A stretch of 64,000 bases of DNA from Pseudomonas brassicacearum (GCF_000585995.1 NZ_CP007410.1:3933430-3997429); one strand, 5' to 3'; shown: positions 36,528 to 45,138, counted from the stretch's first letter. Notes: generated from the letters alone by a model not told the origin. A program made the numbers and translations.

Positions 36528-37376
36528 TCAATCCGCCTGCACCGTGACCTGATGCTGTTCGCCCAGCCCCGAGATCCCCAAGCGCATGGTCTGTCCCGGG
36601 CGCAGGAAAACCGGTTGGGGCTTGATGCCCAAGCCTACACCGGGTGGTGTCCCGGTCGAGATCACATCCCCCGGTTGCAGGCTCATGCAACGGCTCAGGT
36701 AAGCGATCAGCTGCGGCACACTGAAGATCAGCGTTCGAGTATTGCCGTTCTGATAGCGGTGCCCGTCGACCTCCAACCAGAGATCCAGGTCATGGGGATC
36801 ACCGACTTCATCCTGGGTGACCAACCACGGTCCAAGGGGGCCGAAGGTATCGAAGCCTTTGCCTTTGTCCCAAGTGCCGCCGCGTTCCAACTGCCACTCG
36901 CGCTCAGACACATCGTTGATGACGCAATAGCCCGCGACATGTTCCAGGGCGTTCGCTTCATCGATGTAGCGCCCGCCTTTACCAATGACCACGCCCAACT
37001 CCACTTCCCAGTCGGTCTTGTGCGAGCCCCGTGGAATCTGAATGTCGTCGTTCGGCCCGCAGATGGCGCTGGTCCATTTGTTGAAGATGATCGGCTCTTT
37101 CGGCACTTCCATGTTCGACTCGGCTGCATGGTCGGCATAGTTCAGGCCGATGCAGATGAATTTGCCGACTTGCCCGACACAGGCGCCGATCCGAGGCTGG
37201 CCAGAGACGATCGGCAGGCTGCGTGGATCAAGGGCGGCGAGCGCGGCCAGGCTGTCCGGACTCAGGGCTTGTCCGGCGATGTCCGGCACATGCCCCGACA
37301 GGTCGCGGATCTGATGATCGGCATCCAGCAGACCGGGTTTCTCCGAACCTTTTTCGCCGTAACGCAACAGTTTCAT
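36528..37376 (-). CDS. FAH-family hydrolase, probable 2,4-diketo-3-deoxy-aldonate hydrolase
   Basis: A 282-residue fumarylacetoacetate-hydrolase-fold enzyme. The core KFICIGLNYADHAAESN, the metal ligands in WEVELGVVIGKGG and INDVSEREWQ, and ISTGTPPGVGLG are visible. Close relatives include ureidoglycolate lyase-type proteins and the hydrolase that splits 2,4-diketo-3-deoxy-L-rhamnonate or -fuconate into pyruvate plus a hydroxy acid. It follows an SDR gene (37414) of the type that makes such 2,4-diketo acids, which supports that role. CAGGAG precedes the ATG. Confidence 0.83.
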   Translation of the reverse strand: MKLLRYGEKGSEKPGLLDADHQIRDLSGHVPDIAGQALSPDSLAALAALDPRSLPIVSGQPRIGACVGQVGKFICIGLNYADHAAESNMEVPKEPIIFNKWTSAICGPNDDIQIPRGSHKTDWEVELGVVIGKGGRYIDEANALEHVAGYCVINDVSEREWQLERGGTWDKGKGFDTFGPLGPWLVTQDEVGDPHDLDLWLEVDGHRYQNGNTRTLIFSVPQLIAYLSRCMSLQPGDVISTGTPPGVGLGIKPQPVFLRPGQTMRLGISGLGEQHQVTVQAD

Positions 37377-37413
37377 GGAATTCTCCTGTTCAAACTCAAC
37401 GTGAAAACCGGGC

Positions 37414-38154
37414 TCAGAGCGTCATGCCGCCATCAATGACATGTACGCCACCGGTGGTGTAGGTCGACGCATCGCTGCCCAGGTACAAGGCCAACTGCGC
37501 GATTTCTTCGGTGCTGCCGATACGGCCCATGGGCTGGCGTTCGAGGAATTGCCGGTAGACCTGCGCTTCATCGACACCCTGTTGCGCGGCCTGGGCGGCG
37601 ATGCGCTGACGCAGCGACGGAGAGTCCACGGTACCCGGACAAATCGCGTTGCAGCGGATACCCTGGCTGACGAAGTCGATGGCGACGGCCTTCGTCAGGC
37701 CCACCACCGCCGCCTTGCTGGCCCCATAGGCAAAACGATTCGGCACGCCCTTGATGCTCGAAGCCACCGACGCCATGTTGATGATCGAGCCGCCGCCACG
37801 CGCCAGCATGCCCGGCAGGAACGCGCGGATCATCCGGTACATGGCCGTGACATTGAGGTCCATCGAACGCGCCCAGGCCGCTTCGTCGCACTCCAGGATG
37901 TTGCCGCTGTGCACGTAGCCGGCACAGTTGAACAACACGTCCAGTCCGCCGATTCGTGCGCAGGCGGCGTTGATGGCATCGGTCGAGGTGACGTCCAGGG
38001 TCATTGCGGTGATCCCGTCGATGCCCGCCAGCGCCTGGATATCGATGTCACTGGCAAACACTTCGGCACCGGCCCCGGCGAAAGCCATGGCGCTGGCCAG
38101 GCCGATGCCCTGCCCCGCCGCCGTGACCAGTACCCGTTTGTGCTGCATGTTCAT
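37414..38154 (-). CDS. SDR dehydrogenase, probable 2-keto-3-deoxy-aldonate 4-dehydrogenase
   Basis: A 246-residue classical SDR with TAAGQGIG, NCAGY, the catalytic Ser in INMASVAS, and YGASK with Tyr and Lys in place, ending GGVHVIDGGMTL. The sequence resembles the BDH2/DHRS6-like group that contains L-2-keto-3-deoxyfuconate dehydrogenase. ATG 38154 overlaps the MFS stop by ATGA and has GGAG upstream. Predicted reaction: NAD-dependent oxidation at C4 of a 2-keto-3-deoxy aldonate to the 2,4-diketo acid, which the FAH hydrolase at 36528 then cleaves. Confidence 0.85.
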   Translation of the reverse strand: MNMQHKRVLVTAAGQGIGLASAMAFAGAGAEVFASDIDIQALAGIDGITAMTLDVTSTDAINAACARIGGLDVLFNCAGYVHSGNILECDEAAWARSMDLNVTAMYRMIRAFLPGMLARGGGSIINMASVASSIKGVPNRFAYGASKAAVVGLTKAVAIDFVSQGIRCNAICPGTVDSPSLRQRIAAQAAQQGVDEAQVYRQFLERQPMGRIGSTEEIAQLALYLGSDASTYTTGGVHVIDGGMTL

Positions 38155-39530
38155 GCGGTCTCCAGTTTCGCCGCCATGGGCGCGTCTTTCGGCGTCCTGC
38201 CGAGCATCGACGCAGGGATGGCCAGGATCAGCCCGCCACTGACCAGCAGACACAAGGCCAGTACATAGGTGCCGTTGTTGATGTTGCCCGTGAGGGTTTC
38301 CGCCACGGCGGTGATCATCGAGCCGGTGAACCCCGACAAGTTGCCGATGGCATTGATCATCCCGATACCGGCGGCGGCGGCGACACCCGACAGCACCGTG
38401 CCGGGCAGGGTCCAGAAAATCGGCATCAGGCTGAGAATCCCCGAAGCGGAGACGCTCAGGAACAGCACGGACAACACCAGGTTGTCAGCGAAGAAGGCGC
38501 TGAGGATCAGACCGACGCCACCGATGAAGGCCGGAATGGCCGCGTGCAGGCGCCGCTCCCCGGTGCGGTTGGAGTGGCGGGCGTTGAGCAGCATCGCCAC
38601 GATGGCCACCGAGTAAGGAATGGCGGTGAGCAAACCGATGTGCAGGCTGTTGGTGATACCCGTGCTCTTGATGATCGAAGGCATCCAGAAGGCCAGGCCG
38701 TAGAAGCCGGTGTTGAAGGTCAGCAGGATCAACACCAGCAGCCACACACGAGGGTTGAAGAACACTTCGCTCAAGCGTGTGGCCTTGCCCCGGTTGTCGG
38801 TGTGCAGGTTGGCCTTGAGCAAGGCTTTTTCCGCCGCGGAAAGCCACTTGGCTTTGTCGATGTTATCGGCCAGGCAGGCAATCACCACGAACGCCATGAT
38901 GATCGAAGGAACGCCCTCGATGAGCAACATCCACTGCCAGCCGGATAAGCCATGCACCCCTTGCATGCTGTTCATCAACCAACCGGAAAGTATGCCGCCC
39001 AGGGTCAAACTGACCGGCAGCGCCAGCAGGAAACCGGACATCACGCGGCTTTGTCGATGGGTCGGAAACCAATAGTTGAGGTACAGGATCACCCCAGGAA
39101 AAAAGCCGGCTTCACAGATGCCCAACAAGAAGCGCAACACGTAGAACATGCTGCTCGATTCGATGTGGAAGAAGCCCGCCAGCGGCACGGTGTAGGCCAC
39201 GGCCATGGAGACCACCGCCCAGGTCAACATGATCCGGGCAATCCAGAACCGCGCGCCAAAGCGATGCAGCAACAGGTTGCTGGGGACTTCGAAGAGGAAA
39301 TAGCCCCAGAAAAACATACTGGCGCCCAAGGCATACACGGTGTTGCTGAATTGCAGCTCGTTGAGCATGTCGAGCTTGGCGAAACCGATGTTCACCCGAT
39401 CAAGGTACGCCGCCATGTAGCACAAGAGCAGGACAGGAAGGATGCGCCAGATGACCTTGCGGTAGGTTCGGTCTTCGAAATCCGGTTCGCAAGCGGCCTG
39501 GGCGGGCAACGGCTCGGAGATGGTTTGCAT
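38151..39530 (-). CDS. MFS transporter, anion:cation symporter (aldonate/glucarate type)
   Basis: A 459-residue importer of the ACS family (tartrate, galactonate, glucarate, phthalate type). The N-terminal FEDRTYRKVIWRILPVLLLCYMAAYLDRVNIGFAKLDM is diagnostic, followed by ALGASMFFWGYFLFEVPSNLLLHRFGARFWIARIM. It is the first gene of the operon importer - SDR - hydrolase, with ATGA coupling to the SDR. A LysR-type box lies about 120 bp upstream (39648-39662). The predicted cargo is an aldonate. Confidence 0.9.
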   Translation of the reverse strand: MQTISEPLPAQAACEPDFEDRTYRKVIWRILPVLLLCYMAAYLDRVNIGFAKLDMLNELQFSNTVYALGASMFFWGYFLFEVPSNLLLHRFGARFWIARIMLTWAVVSMAVAYTVPLAGFFHIESSSMFYVLRFLLGICEAGFFPGVILYLNYWFPTHRQSRVMSGFLLALPVSLTLGGILSGWLMNSMQGVHGLSGWQWMLLIEGVPSIIMAFVVIACLADNIDKAKWLSAAEKALLKANLHTDNRGKATRLSEVFFNPRVWLLVLILLTFNTGFYGLAFWMPSIIKSTGITNSLHIGLLTAIPYSVAIVAMLLNARHSNRTGERRLHAAIPAFIGGVGLILSAFFADNLVLSVLFLSVSASGILSLMPIFWTLPGTVLSGVAAAAGIGMINAIGNLSGFTGSMITAVAETLTGNINNGTYVLALCLLVSGGLILAIPASMLGRTPKDAPMAAKLETA

Positions 39531-39647
39531 GAGGTAACCCCTGATTGTTTTTATTGGGTCACGTCGAATGAGTGACTCATTCGGCGATTGAACGAGGACT
39601 CTACTGTCGGGAATCGATTCTTCCCAATGGCATTTTTGGATTAGTCG

Positions 39648-39662
39648 ATAACGTATTGTTAT
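39648..39662. promoter_or_regulatory. LysR-type operator upstream of importer operon
   Basis: CGATAAC-N5-GTTATCG (39646-39664) is a perfect 7-bp dyad containing ATAAC-N5-GTTAT, which includes the LysR T-N11-A signature (T39649, A39661). The same 15-bp pattern recurs at 40816-40830 by the LysR gene. It lies 118 bp before the importer start. Confidence 0.65.
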
Positions 39663-39701
39663 CGAGGCTTGGGTTTGGCAAGGGGGCTACGGCGTAGCCC
39701 A

Positions 39702-39727
39702 GCGGGAGCAAGCTCCCTCGCCACAGG
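39702..39727. repeat. Single REP-type palindrome
   Basis: A REP core GGGAGC-AA-GCTCCC followed by TCGCCACAGG, the same style as the palindrome at 26.87 kb, in the noncoding gap after the importer operon's promoter. Confidence 0.6.
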
Positions 39728-39749
39728 GTTCAGCGCTGGCTGATCCGAC

Positions 39750-39846
39750 GCCATCGCGAGCAAGCTCGCTCCCACAGGGGGCGGGAGTGTGGCGGATCTT
39801 TCAGTCAACACAAAACAACTGTGGGAGCGAGCTTGCTCGCGATGGC
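39750..39846. repeat. REPIN: two inverted REP elements
   Basis: Two 28-bp REP copies with core CGAGC(AA/TT)GCTCG lie at 39750-39777 and 39819-39846 in opposite orientation; one is the exact reverse complement of the other. This is the classic REPIN layout in Pseudomonas, mobilised by RAYT transposases. It lies next to the LysR 3' end and could form a long hairpin. Confidence 0.75.
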
Positions 39847-39856
39847 GGCGGCACAT

Positions 39857-40795
39857 TCAACCGCTCAGACGGGCGTTGTCCTTGAGAATCTCGGCGAACT
39901 CCAGCGCCGCACCTACCAGCGGTTCGTCCTTGCGCGTAAGGATGCCGTAGTCCTGTGGCACCAGGTGCAACGGGGTGTCGAGGGTCTTTAACTGGCCGCT
40001 TTCGAGCAGCGGATGAACCATGGCATCGGGCAGCATCCCGATCATGGGCCCACGTTGCAGGACCTGGAGGAAAGTCTGCATGGAGATGGTATCGATGGTA
40101 TTGCGCGGCATCCCGACCCCGGCCTCGGCGAAGGCCAGTTCCATGCGAGCACGAATGGGCGTACCGACCGGATAGAGAATCCACGGCAAGTCCACCAATT
40201 GTTGCAAGGACGTGGGCCCGGCGTTTGCCAGCGGATGGCGGCTATTGACCACGATGCAGAACGGTTCCGGCGCCAGGGGCTGGAAATCATAGCGCTGCTG
40301 CTGGCTTTGATCGGTAAAACGGGCCACCGCCAGGTCGAGCTTCTTCTCCTCGAGCATCTCCATCAGGTGATTACTGGTCTGCTCCACGACTTCAATCGAC
40401 AGCAACGGCCACCGCTGTTTGATTTGCAGGATCGCCTCGGGCAAGGCCACTGCCGTCGCGGCAAAAATCCCACCGACCTTGAGGTAACCGTGACCGCCCT
40501 CGCGCAGGCTGCTGATTTGCTCAACGAACGAACGCGCGTCATTCAAGGCGATCTGCGCATAACGCAGCACATGCTCGCCCAACGCCGTGGGCGGCATGCT
40601 CCGCGGCAGCCGTTCGAACAGCGCGAAGCCGAGCAGGCTTTCGATCTCCTTGAGCATCTTGCTGACGGCCGGCTGGCTGAGGTTCATCTGCTGCGACGCC
40701 ACATGCATATTGCGGGTGCGCCCCAAGGTGTCGATCAGCAGCAGATGCCGAAATTTGAGCCACCCGCAAAAGTTGGAAAAGGACAGATCAGACAT
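39857..40795 (-). CDS. LysR-family regulator of the aldonate cluster
   Basis: A 312-residue LysR protein of the GbpR/galactose-binding-regulator type. It opens SFSNFCGWLKFRHLLLIDTLGRTRNMHVASQQMNLSQPAVSKMLKEIESLLGFALFER, followed by an effector domain. GAGGGA precedes ATG 40795. It is divergent from the FAH/IlvD operon and upstream of the REPIN. Two identical-pattern operators flank it, one by its own promoter and one by the importer operon, so it probably controls both arms. Confidence 0.9.
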   Translation of the reverse strand: MSDLSFSNFCGWLKFRHLLLIDTLGRTRNMHVASQQMNLSQPAVSKMLKEIESLLGFALFERLPRSMPPTALGEHVLRYAQIALNDARSFVEQISSLREGGHGYLKVGGIFAATAVALPEAILQIKQRWPLLSIEVVEQTSNHLMEMLEEKKLDLAVARFTDQSQQQRYDFQPLAPEPFCIVVNSRHPLANAGPTSLQQLVDLPWILYPVGTPIRARMELAFAEAGVGMPRNTIDTISMQTFLQVLQRGPMIGMLPDAMVHPLLESGQLKTLDTPLHLVPQDYGILTRKDEPLVGAALEFAEILKDNARLSG

Positions 40796-40815
40796 GGATA
40801 TCCCTCGGGCCGGCA

Positions 40816-40830
40816 ATAACCTGGCGTTAT
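40816..40830. promoter_or_regulatory. LysR-type operator in the LysR/FAH divergent promoter
   Basis: ATAAC-CTGGC-GTTAT, a perfect 5-bp dyad with T-N11-A spacing (T40817, A40829), located 21 bp before the LysR start and about 80 bp before the FAH start. It shares its ATAAC-N5-GTTAT pattern and the flanking CG with the site at 39648-39662. Confidence 0.65.
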
Positions 40831-40911
40831 CGAATACTGAATATATCTCATTGGAGTTTATCGGCAGCCCACCCTAGCGTGAAAGCACTACAAAAATCAG
40901 GAAGCCTCTCT

Positions 40912-42093
40912 ATGTCGCCATTGCTTACTCCCGAGAACACCCTGCCGGCCGATGGGGTGGCCGGTACCCTGATTGGCCGCGCCTGGGTGCCTGGCCGGAT
41001 CGCCGGGCCTTCGCCCATCGTGCTGCGCAGCGACGGCGTGTTCGACCTGTCGGATCGTTTTGCGACATTGAGTGACTTGCTGGAAACAGAATCGCCACTG
41101 ACCGCCGTGAGGCAGACACCCGGCACCTTCATCGCCAGTGTCGAAGCCCTGCTGGCCAACACAGGCCCTGACGCCGACCCGTCCAAACCGTCGCTGTTAC
41201 CGCCCCTGGATTTGCAAGTAATCAAGGCCGCCGGCGTGACCTTCGCCGCCAGCATGATCGAGCGGGTGATCGAGGAACAGGCCGGCGGCGACGCGGCCAA
41301 AGCCGAAGCCGTACGCGCCACCGTGCACAGCGTGATCGGCGACAACTTGCGCTCGATCGTGCCAGGTTCCGAGCAAGCCATGCGCCTGAAAGCCTTGCTC
41401 ATCGAACAGGGTATGTGGTCGCAGTACCTGGAAGTCGGCATCGGTCCGGACGCGGAAATCTTCACCAAGGCTCCGGTGCTGGCGGCGGTCGGCACTGGCA
41501 GCCGCATCGGCATTCATCCGGGCTCCCAATGGAACAACCCGGAACCCGAAGTGGTGCTGGCCGTGAATAGCCGCGGCCAGGTCCACGGCGCCACGTTGGG
41601 CAACGACGTCAATCTGCGGGATTTCGAAGGCCGCAGTGCGCTGTTGCTGAGCAAAGCCAAGGACAACAATGCATCCTGCGCCATCGGGCCCTTCATTCGC
41701 TTGTTCGACGAGCACTTCGGCCTGGATGATGTGCGGGCCTGCGTGGTCGATCTGGAGGTACAAGGCGAGGACGGTTACCGCATGCACGGCTCCAGCTCCA
41801 TGAGCCAGATCAGTCGTGACCCGCTGGACCTGGCAGGCCAGACCCTCAATGCCAATCACCAGTACCCGGATGGTTTCCTGTTGTTCCTCGGGACGCTGTT
41901 CGCCCCTACTGAAGATCGTGATCATGTCGGCAGCGGCTTCACCCACAAACTGGGTGATCGGGTCAGTATCAGCAGCCCATTGCTCGGGAGCCTGCATAAC
42001 CAGGTCACCCACAGCTCTGACGCTGCCCCCTGGACCTTCGGCGTCAGCGCCCTGCTGCGTAACCTCGCCTCCCGGGGGTTGCTCGCCCGCTGA
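40912..42093 (+). CDS. FAH-family protein, probable 2-keto-3-deoxypentonate dehydratase
   Basis: A 393-residue FAH-fold protein, longer than the hydrolase at 36528. Visible parts are VIKAAGVTFAASMIERVIEE, the metal-ligand region NNPEPEVVLAVNSRGQVHGATLGNDVNLRDFEGRSALLL, KAKDNNASCAIGPFIR and LNANHQYPDGFLLFLGTLFAP. Relatives dehydrate 2-keto-3-deoxypentonates to alpha-ketoglutarate semialdehyde. ATG 40912 with AGGAAG upstream is preferred over the GTG at 40879. It lies 47 bp before the IlvD/Edd dehydratase. Substrate inferred from context only. Confidence 0.78.
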   Translation: MSPLLTPENTLPADGVAGTLIGRAWVPGRIAGPSPIVLRSDGVFDLSDRFATLSDLLETESPLTAVRQTPGTFIASVEALLANTGPDADPSKPSLLPPLDLQVIKAAGVTFAASMIERVIEEQAGGDAAKAEAVRATVHSVIGDNLRSIVPGSEQAMRLKALLIEQGMWSQYLEVGIGPDAEIFTKAPVLAAVGTGSRIGIHPGSQWNNPEPEVVLAVNSRGQVHGATLGNDVNLRDFEGRSALLLSKAKDNNASCAIGPFIRLFDEHFGLDDVRACVVDLEVQGEDGYRMHGSSSMSQISRDPLDLAGQTLNANHQYPDGFLLFLGTLFAPTEDRDHVGSGFTHKLGDRVSISSPLLGSLHNQVTHSSDAAPWTFGVSALLRNLASRGLLAR

Positions 42094-42140
42094 CGCAAGA
42101 CAGTCTGTCGACTCAACTAATTACAAGAGAGAAATGAATC

Positions 42141-43925
42141 ATGAGTGACACGCCAAGACGCCGCCTGCGCAGCGAGCAATGGTTCAATGATCCTGCCCAC
42201 GCGGACATGACAGCCTTGTACGTCGAGCGCTACATGAATTACGGGATGACCCGCGAAGAGCTGCAATCGGGACGCCCGATCATCGGCATCGCCCAGACCG
42301 GCAGCGACCTGACGCCCTGCAACCGTCACCACCTTGAGCTGGCGCAACGGGTCAAGGCTGGTATTCGTGATGCCGGTGGGATTCCCATGGAATTCCCGGT
42401 GCACCCGATTGCCGAACAGTCGCGCCGTCCCACCGCAGCGCTGGACCGTAACCTGGCCTACCTGGGGCTGGTGGAAATCCTCCATGGTTATCCATTGGAT
42501 GGCGTGGTGCTCACCACCGGTTGCGACAAGACCACGCCCGCCTGCCTGATGGCGGCGGCGACCACCGACCTGCCGGCGATTGTCCTGTCCGGCGGCCCGA
42601 TGCTCGACGGCCACCACAAGGGCGAACTGATTGGCTCAGGCACCGTGCTCTGGCATGCGCGCAATCTGATGGCTGCCGGCGAGATCGATTACGAAGGCTT
42701 CATGGAAATGACCACCGCGGCATCGCCGTCGGTAGGCCACTGCAACACCATGGGCACCGCCCTGTCGATGAACGCCCTGGCTGAAGCGCTGGGCATGTCG
42801 CTGCCGGGCTGTGCGAGTATTCCGGCGCCCTATCGCGAGCGCGGGCAAATGGCTTATGCCACCGGCAAGCGCATCTGCGAACTGGTGCTGCAAGACGTAC
42901 GCCCCTCGCAAATCATGACCCGGGAAGCCTTTGAGAACGCCATCGCCGTCGCCTCGGCACTGGGCGCGTCGAGCAACTGCCCGCCGCACCTGATCGCCAT
43001 TGCGCGGCACATGGGCGTCGAGCTGAGCCTGGATGATTGGCAACGGATTGGCGAGGACGTGCCGCTGCTGGTCAATTGCATGCCGGCGGGCAAATACCTG
43101 GGTGAAGGTTTCCATCGGGCCGGCGGCGTGCCAGCGGTCATGCATGAACTGCAAAAAGCCGGGCGCCTGCATGAAGACTGTGCCACGGTCAGCGGCCGGA
43201 CCATCGGCGAAATCGTCAGCAGCAGCCTGACCAGCAACGCCGATGTGATCTATCCCTTCGACACCCCGCTCAAGCACCGCGCCGGATTCATCGTACTCAG
43301 CGGCAACTTCTTCGACAGCGCGATCATGAAGATGTCGGTGGTGGGCGAAGCGTTTCGCAAGACCTACCTCTCCGAACCGGGCGCCGAGAATAGCTTTGAA
43401 GCCCGGGCCATCGTGTTCGAAGGCCCGGAGGATTATCACGCTCGCATTGATGACCCGGCGCTGGACATCGACGAACGCTGCATCCTGGTCATCCGCGGTG
43501 TCGGCACCGTGGGCTACCCTGGCAGTGCCGAGGTGGTGAACATGGCGCCGCCCGCCGCCCTGATCAAACAAGGCATCGACTCCCTGCCCTGCCTCGGCGA
43601 CGGCCGCCAGAGCGGCACCTCGGCGAGCCCGTCGATCCTCAACATGTCCCCTGAAGCCGCCGTGGGTGGCGGCCTGGCGTTGCTCAAAACCAACGATCGC
43701 CTGAAAGTCGACCTCAATACCCGGACCGTGAACCTGCTGATCGACGAGGCCGAGATGGCCCAGCGTCGACTCGAATGGACGCCCAACATTCCGCCGTCGC
43801 AAACGCCTTGGCAGGAGCTGTATCGGCAACTGGTGGGACAACTTTCCACGGGGGGCTGCCTGGAGCCTGCCACGTTGCATCTGCGCGTGATCGCTCGTAG
43901 CGGTGAGCCGCGACATTCTCACTGA
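42141..43925 (+). CDS. IlvD/Edd-family aldonate dehydratase (L-arabinonate type)
   Basis: A 594-residue Fe-S dehydratase that removes water from a sugar acid to give a 2-keto-3-deoxy acid. Cluster/Mg ligands are visible: Cys60 in TPCNRHH, Cys128 in TGCDKTTPA and Cys201 in GHCNTMGT. The C-terminal catalytic region is GRQSGTSASPSILNMSPEAAVGGGLALL. The N-terminus (RRRLRSEQWFNDPAHADMTALYVERYMNYG) matches the arabinonate/xylonate/fuconate dehydratase branch rather than IlvD proper. It probably makes the first product of the pathway shared by the two FAH-fold enzymes. Confidence 0.9.
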   Translation: MSDTPRRRLRSEQWFNDPAHADMTALYVERYMNYGMTREELQSGRPIIGIAQTGSDLTPCNRHHLELAQRVKAGIRDAGGIPMEFPVHPIAEQSRRPTAALDRNLAYLGLVEILHGYPLDGVVLTTGCDKTTPACLMAAATTDLPAIVLSGGPMLDGHHKGELIGSGTVLWHARNLMAAGEIDYEGFMEMTTAASPSVGHCNTMGTALSMNALAEALGMSLPGCASIPAPYRERGQMAYATGKRICELVLQDVRPSQIMTREAFENAIAVASALGASSNCPPHLIAIARHMGVELSLDDWQRIGEDVPLLVNCMPAGKYLGEGFHRAGGVPAVMHELQKAGRLHEDCATVSGRTIGEIVSSSLTSNADVIYPFDTPLKHRAGFIVLSGNFFDSAIMKMSVVGEAFRKTYLSEPGAENSFEARAIVFEGPEDYHARIDDPALDIDERCILVIRGVGTVGYPGSAEVVNMAPPAALIKQGIDSLPCLGDGRQSGTSASPSILNMSPEAAVGGGLALLKTNDRLKVDLNTRTVNLLIDEAEMAQRRLEWTPNIPPSQTPWQELYRQLVGQLSTGGCLEPATLHLRVIARSGEPRHSH

Positions 43926-43965
43926 CAAGCCTGCAATGCAGCAGGAATCAAAAGCCTCTCTGCCG

Positions 43966-43991
43966 CAGCCCGGACGCATACCGCCGGGCTG
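43966..43991 (+). terminator. Terminator-like hairpin after the dehydratase gene
   Basis: CAGCCCGG (43966-43973) pairs with CCGGGCTG (43984-43991) around a 10-base loop, followed by TTCACTTT. It lies 41 bp past the IlvD/Edd stop and likely ends the operon. Confidence 0.5.
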
Positions 43992-44080
43992 TTCACTTTG
44001 CAGCGCGGGAAAGAAGCCAGCCCCTATAGCCCACTCGTCATCAATGCTACAGTCGCGTACTTTCAGGATGAGGCGACGTT

Positions 44081-44350
44081 ATGCGGATGGTAGTAACGGC
44101 TTTGGCGTTGGCACTGCTGACGGGATGCGCGACGGTCAACGAAAGCTCGAGCTACGGGCACATGTGCGGTCTTCACCCTTACTGCGGCGTTTCTGTCGAC
44201 ATGGCGATCATCAAAGACTCGACGAGCGGAAACGCGGGGGCCATGAGTGCCCTGGCACCGTTTGCAGTCATCGACCTGCCGTTCAGTTTCGTCGCCGATA
44301 CGCTGATCCTGCCCTATACGATTTTTCATATGAAGGAAGACGACGAGTAG
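44081..44350 (+). CDS. YceK/YidQ-family small lipoprotein
   Basis: An 89-residue lipoprotein. The signal ends in the lipobox LLTGC with lipidated Cys16. The mature part (SYGHMCGLHPYCGVSVD ... FAVIDLPFSFVADTLILPYTIF) matches the YceK/YidQ family, short envelope lipoproteins of unknown function with a conserved ID-PFS-ADTL-LPYT pattern. It stands alone between the dehydratase operon and the TetR gene. Confidence 0.85.
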   Translation: MRMVVTALALALLTGCATVNESSSYGHMCGLHPYCGVSVDMAIIKDSTSGNAGAMSALAPFAVIDLPFSFVADTLILPYTIFHMKEDDE

Positions 44351-44426
44351 GGAGATCCCGAAATGTCTTCACGAATCGGCCACTGACAGCCGATAGCTCG
44401 CCCCGCTCCTTCATCGTGTTCCAGCC

Positions 44427-45029
44427 TCAGTCGTCCTGTAGCACGCCCCGGATCAGCGAAGCGAAAGCTTCAATCACCGCCTCCTCGCCATAACGCCCCC
44501 GTACCAACGCCCCCGCAAGCGCTTCCCCCGCGCCGACCAGGCCAGTACAGCATCGCTCGAGCGCTTCCCCTGAGCAGGTCGCGTGAGGCTCGAGCACGGC
44601 CACGAACATTTGCACGCAGTTATCCAGAAGCTCCTGGAAAACCGCCGCCTTCTCCTCGCTGCCTGCCAGGGCGGCGCCCACTGCATGGAACTCGTCGGTG
44701 TTGTCTGCCGCGCATTGGATGTAGGCACTGGCCAGGACTTGGGCCGTCTCCTCCACACTCCTTACAGCCGTGGACATCGCGTCGCGGAAAGCGTTGACCC
44801 GCTCGGTATCGATCCACTTATAGAGCTCGATCAACAGGCTCGACCGGGTGCCGAAATGATCGTAGACAACCGGTTTGGATACTCCTGCGCGAACGGCCAG
44901 ATGACCCAACGTCAGCCGATCGGCGTTTTCCTCACGCACGATCAGTAACGCGGTATCCAGCAATTGTTGTCGCCGTTCGGCTTTCGAAAGCCGGCGCGCA
45001 GCTGTATTAGAGACGGCGTCTTTTTGCAC
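44427..45029 (-). CDS. TetR-family regulator
   Basis: A 200-residue TetR regulator from GTG 45029. The HTH reads RRQQLLDTALLIVREENADRLTLGHLAVRAGVSKPVVYDHFGTRSSLLIELY (about 15-70), followed by a helical ligand domain. A longer opening from a TTG at 45059 would place the start codon inside the first operator, so GTG 45029 with GGAA upstream is preferred. It is divergent from the Rossmann protein gene, with two operators between them: a self-regulating repressor of that gene. Confidence 0.87.
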   Translation of the reverse strand: MQKDAVSNTAARRLSKAERRQQLLDTALLIVREENADRLTLGHLAVRAGVSKPVVYDHFGTRSSLLIELYKWIDTERVNAFRDAMSTAVRSVEETAQVLASAYIQCAADNTDEFHAVGAALAGSEEKAAVFQELLDNCVQMFVAVLEPHATCSGEALERCCTGLVGAGEALAGALVRGRYGEEAVIEAFASLIRGVLQDD

Positions 45030-45049
45030 TTTGTCGTTTCCAGATAAAA

Positions 45050-45068
45050 AACCTACCAATGGTAGGTT
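45050..45068. promoter_or_regulatory. TetR operator 1
   Basis: AACCTACCAATGGTAGGTT, a perfect 19-bp palindrome (9-bp arms, one central base), 21 bp upstream of the TetR GTG. Confidence 0.8.
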
Positions 45069-45092
45069 GAAAGGTGTGAAGTCGTGCTAGGG

Positions 45093-45111
45093 TACCTACC
45101 AATAGTAGGTT
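45093..45111. promoter_or_regulatory. TetR operator 2
   Basis: TACCTACCAATAGTAGGTT, a second copy of the palindrome with mismatches in the arms, centred 43 bp from operator 1 and 27 bp before the Rossmann-protein ATG. Together they let one repressor block both divergent promoters. Confidence 0.78.
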
Positions 45112-45138
45112 AAACCCAAGCAAGAAGGAGAATATACG

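Noticed and set aside
39531..39856. A small gene in the gap before the LysR stop
   Set aside because: The short minus-strand frame here is built from REP palindromes; the region is explained by the operator and REPIN.
45030..45059. TTG 45059 as the TetR start
   Set aside because: It would place the start codon inside operator 1; GTG 45029 has an acceptable RBS.
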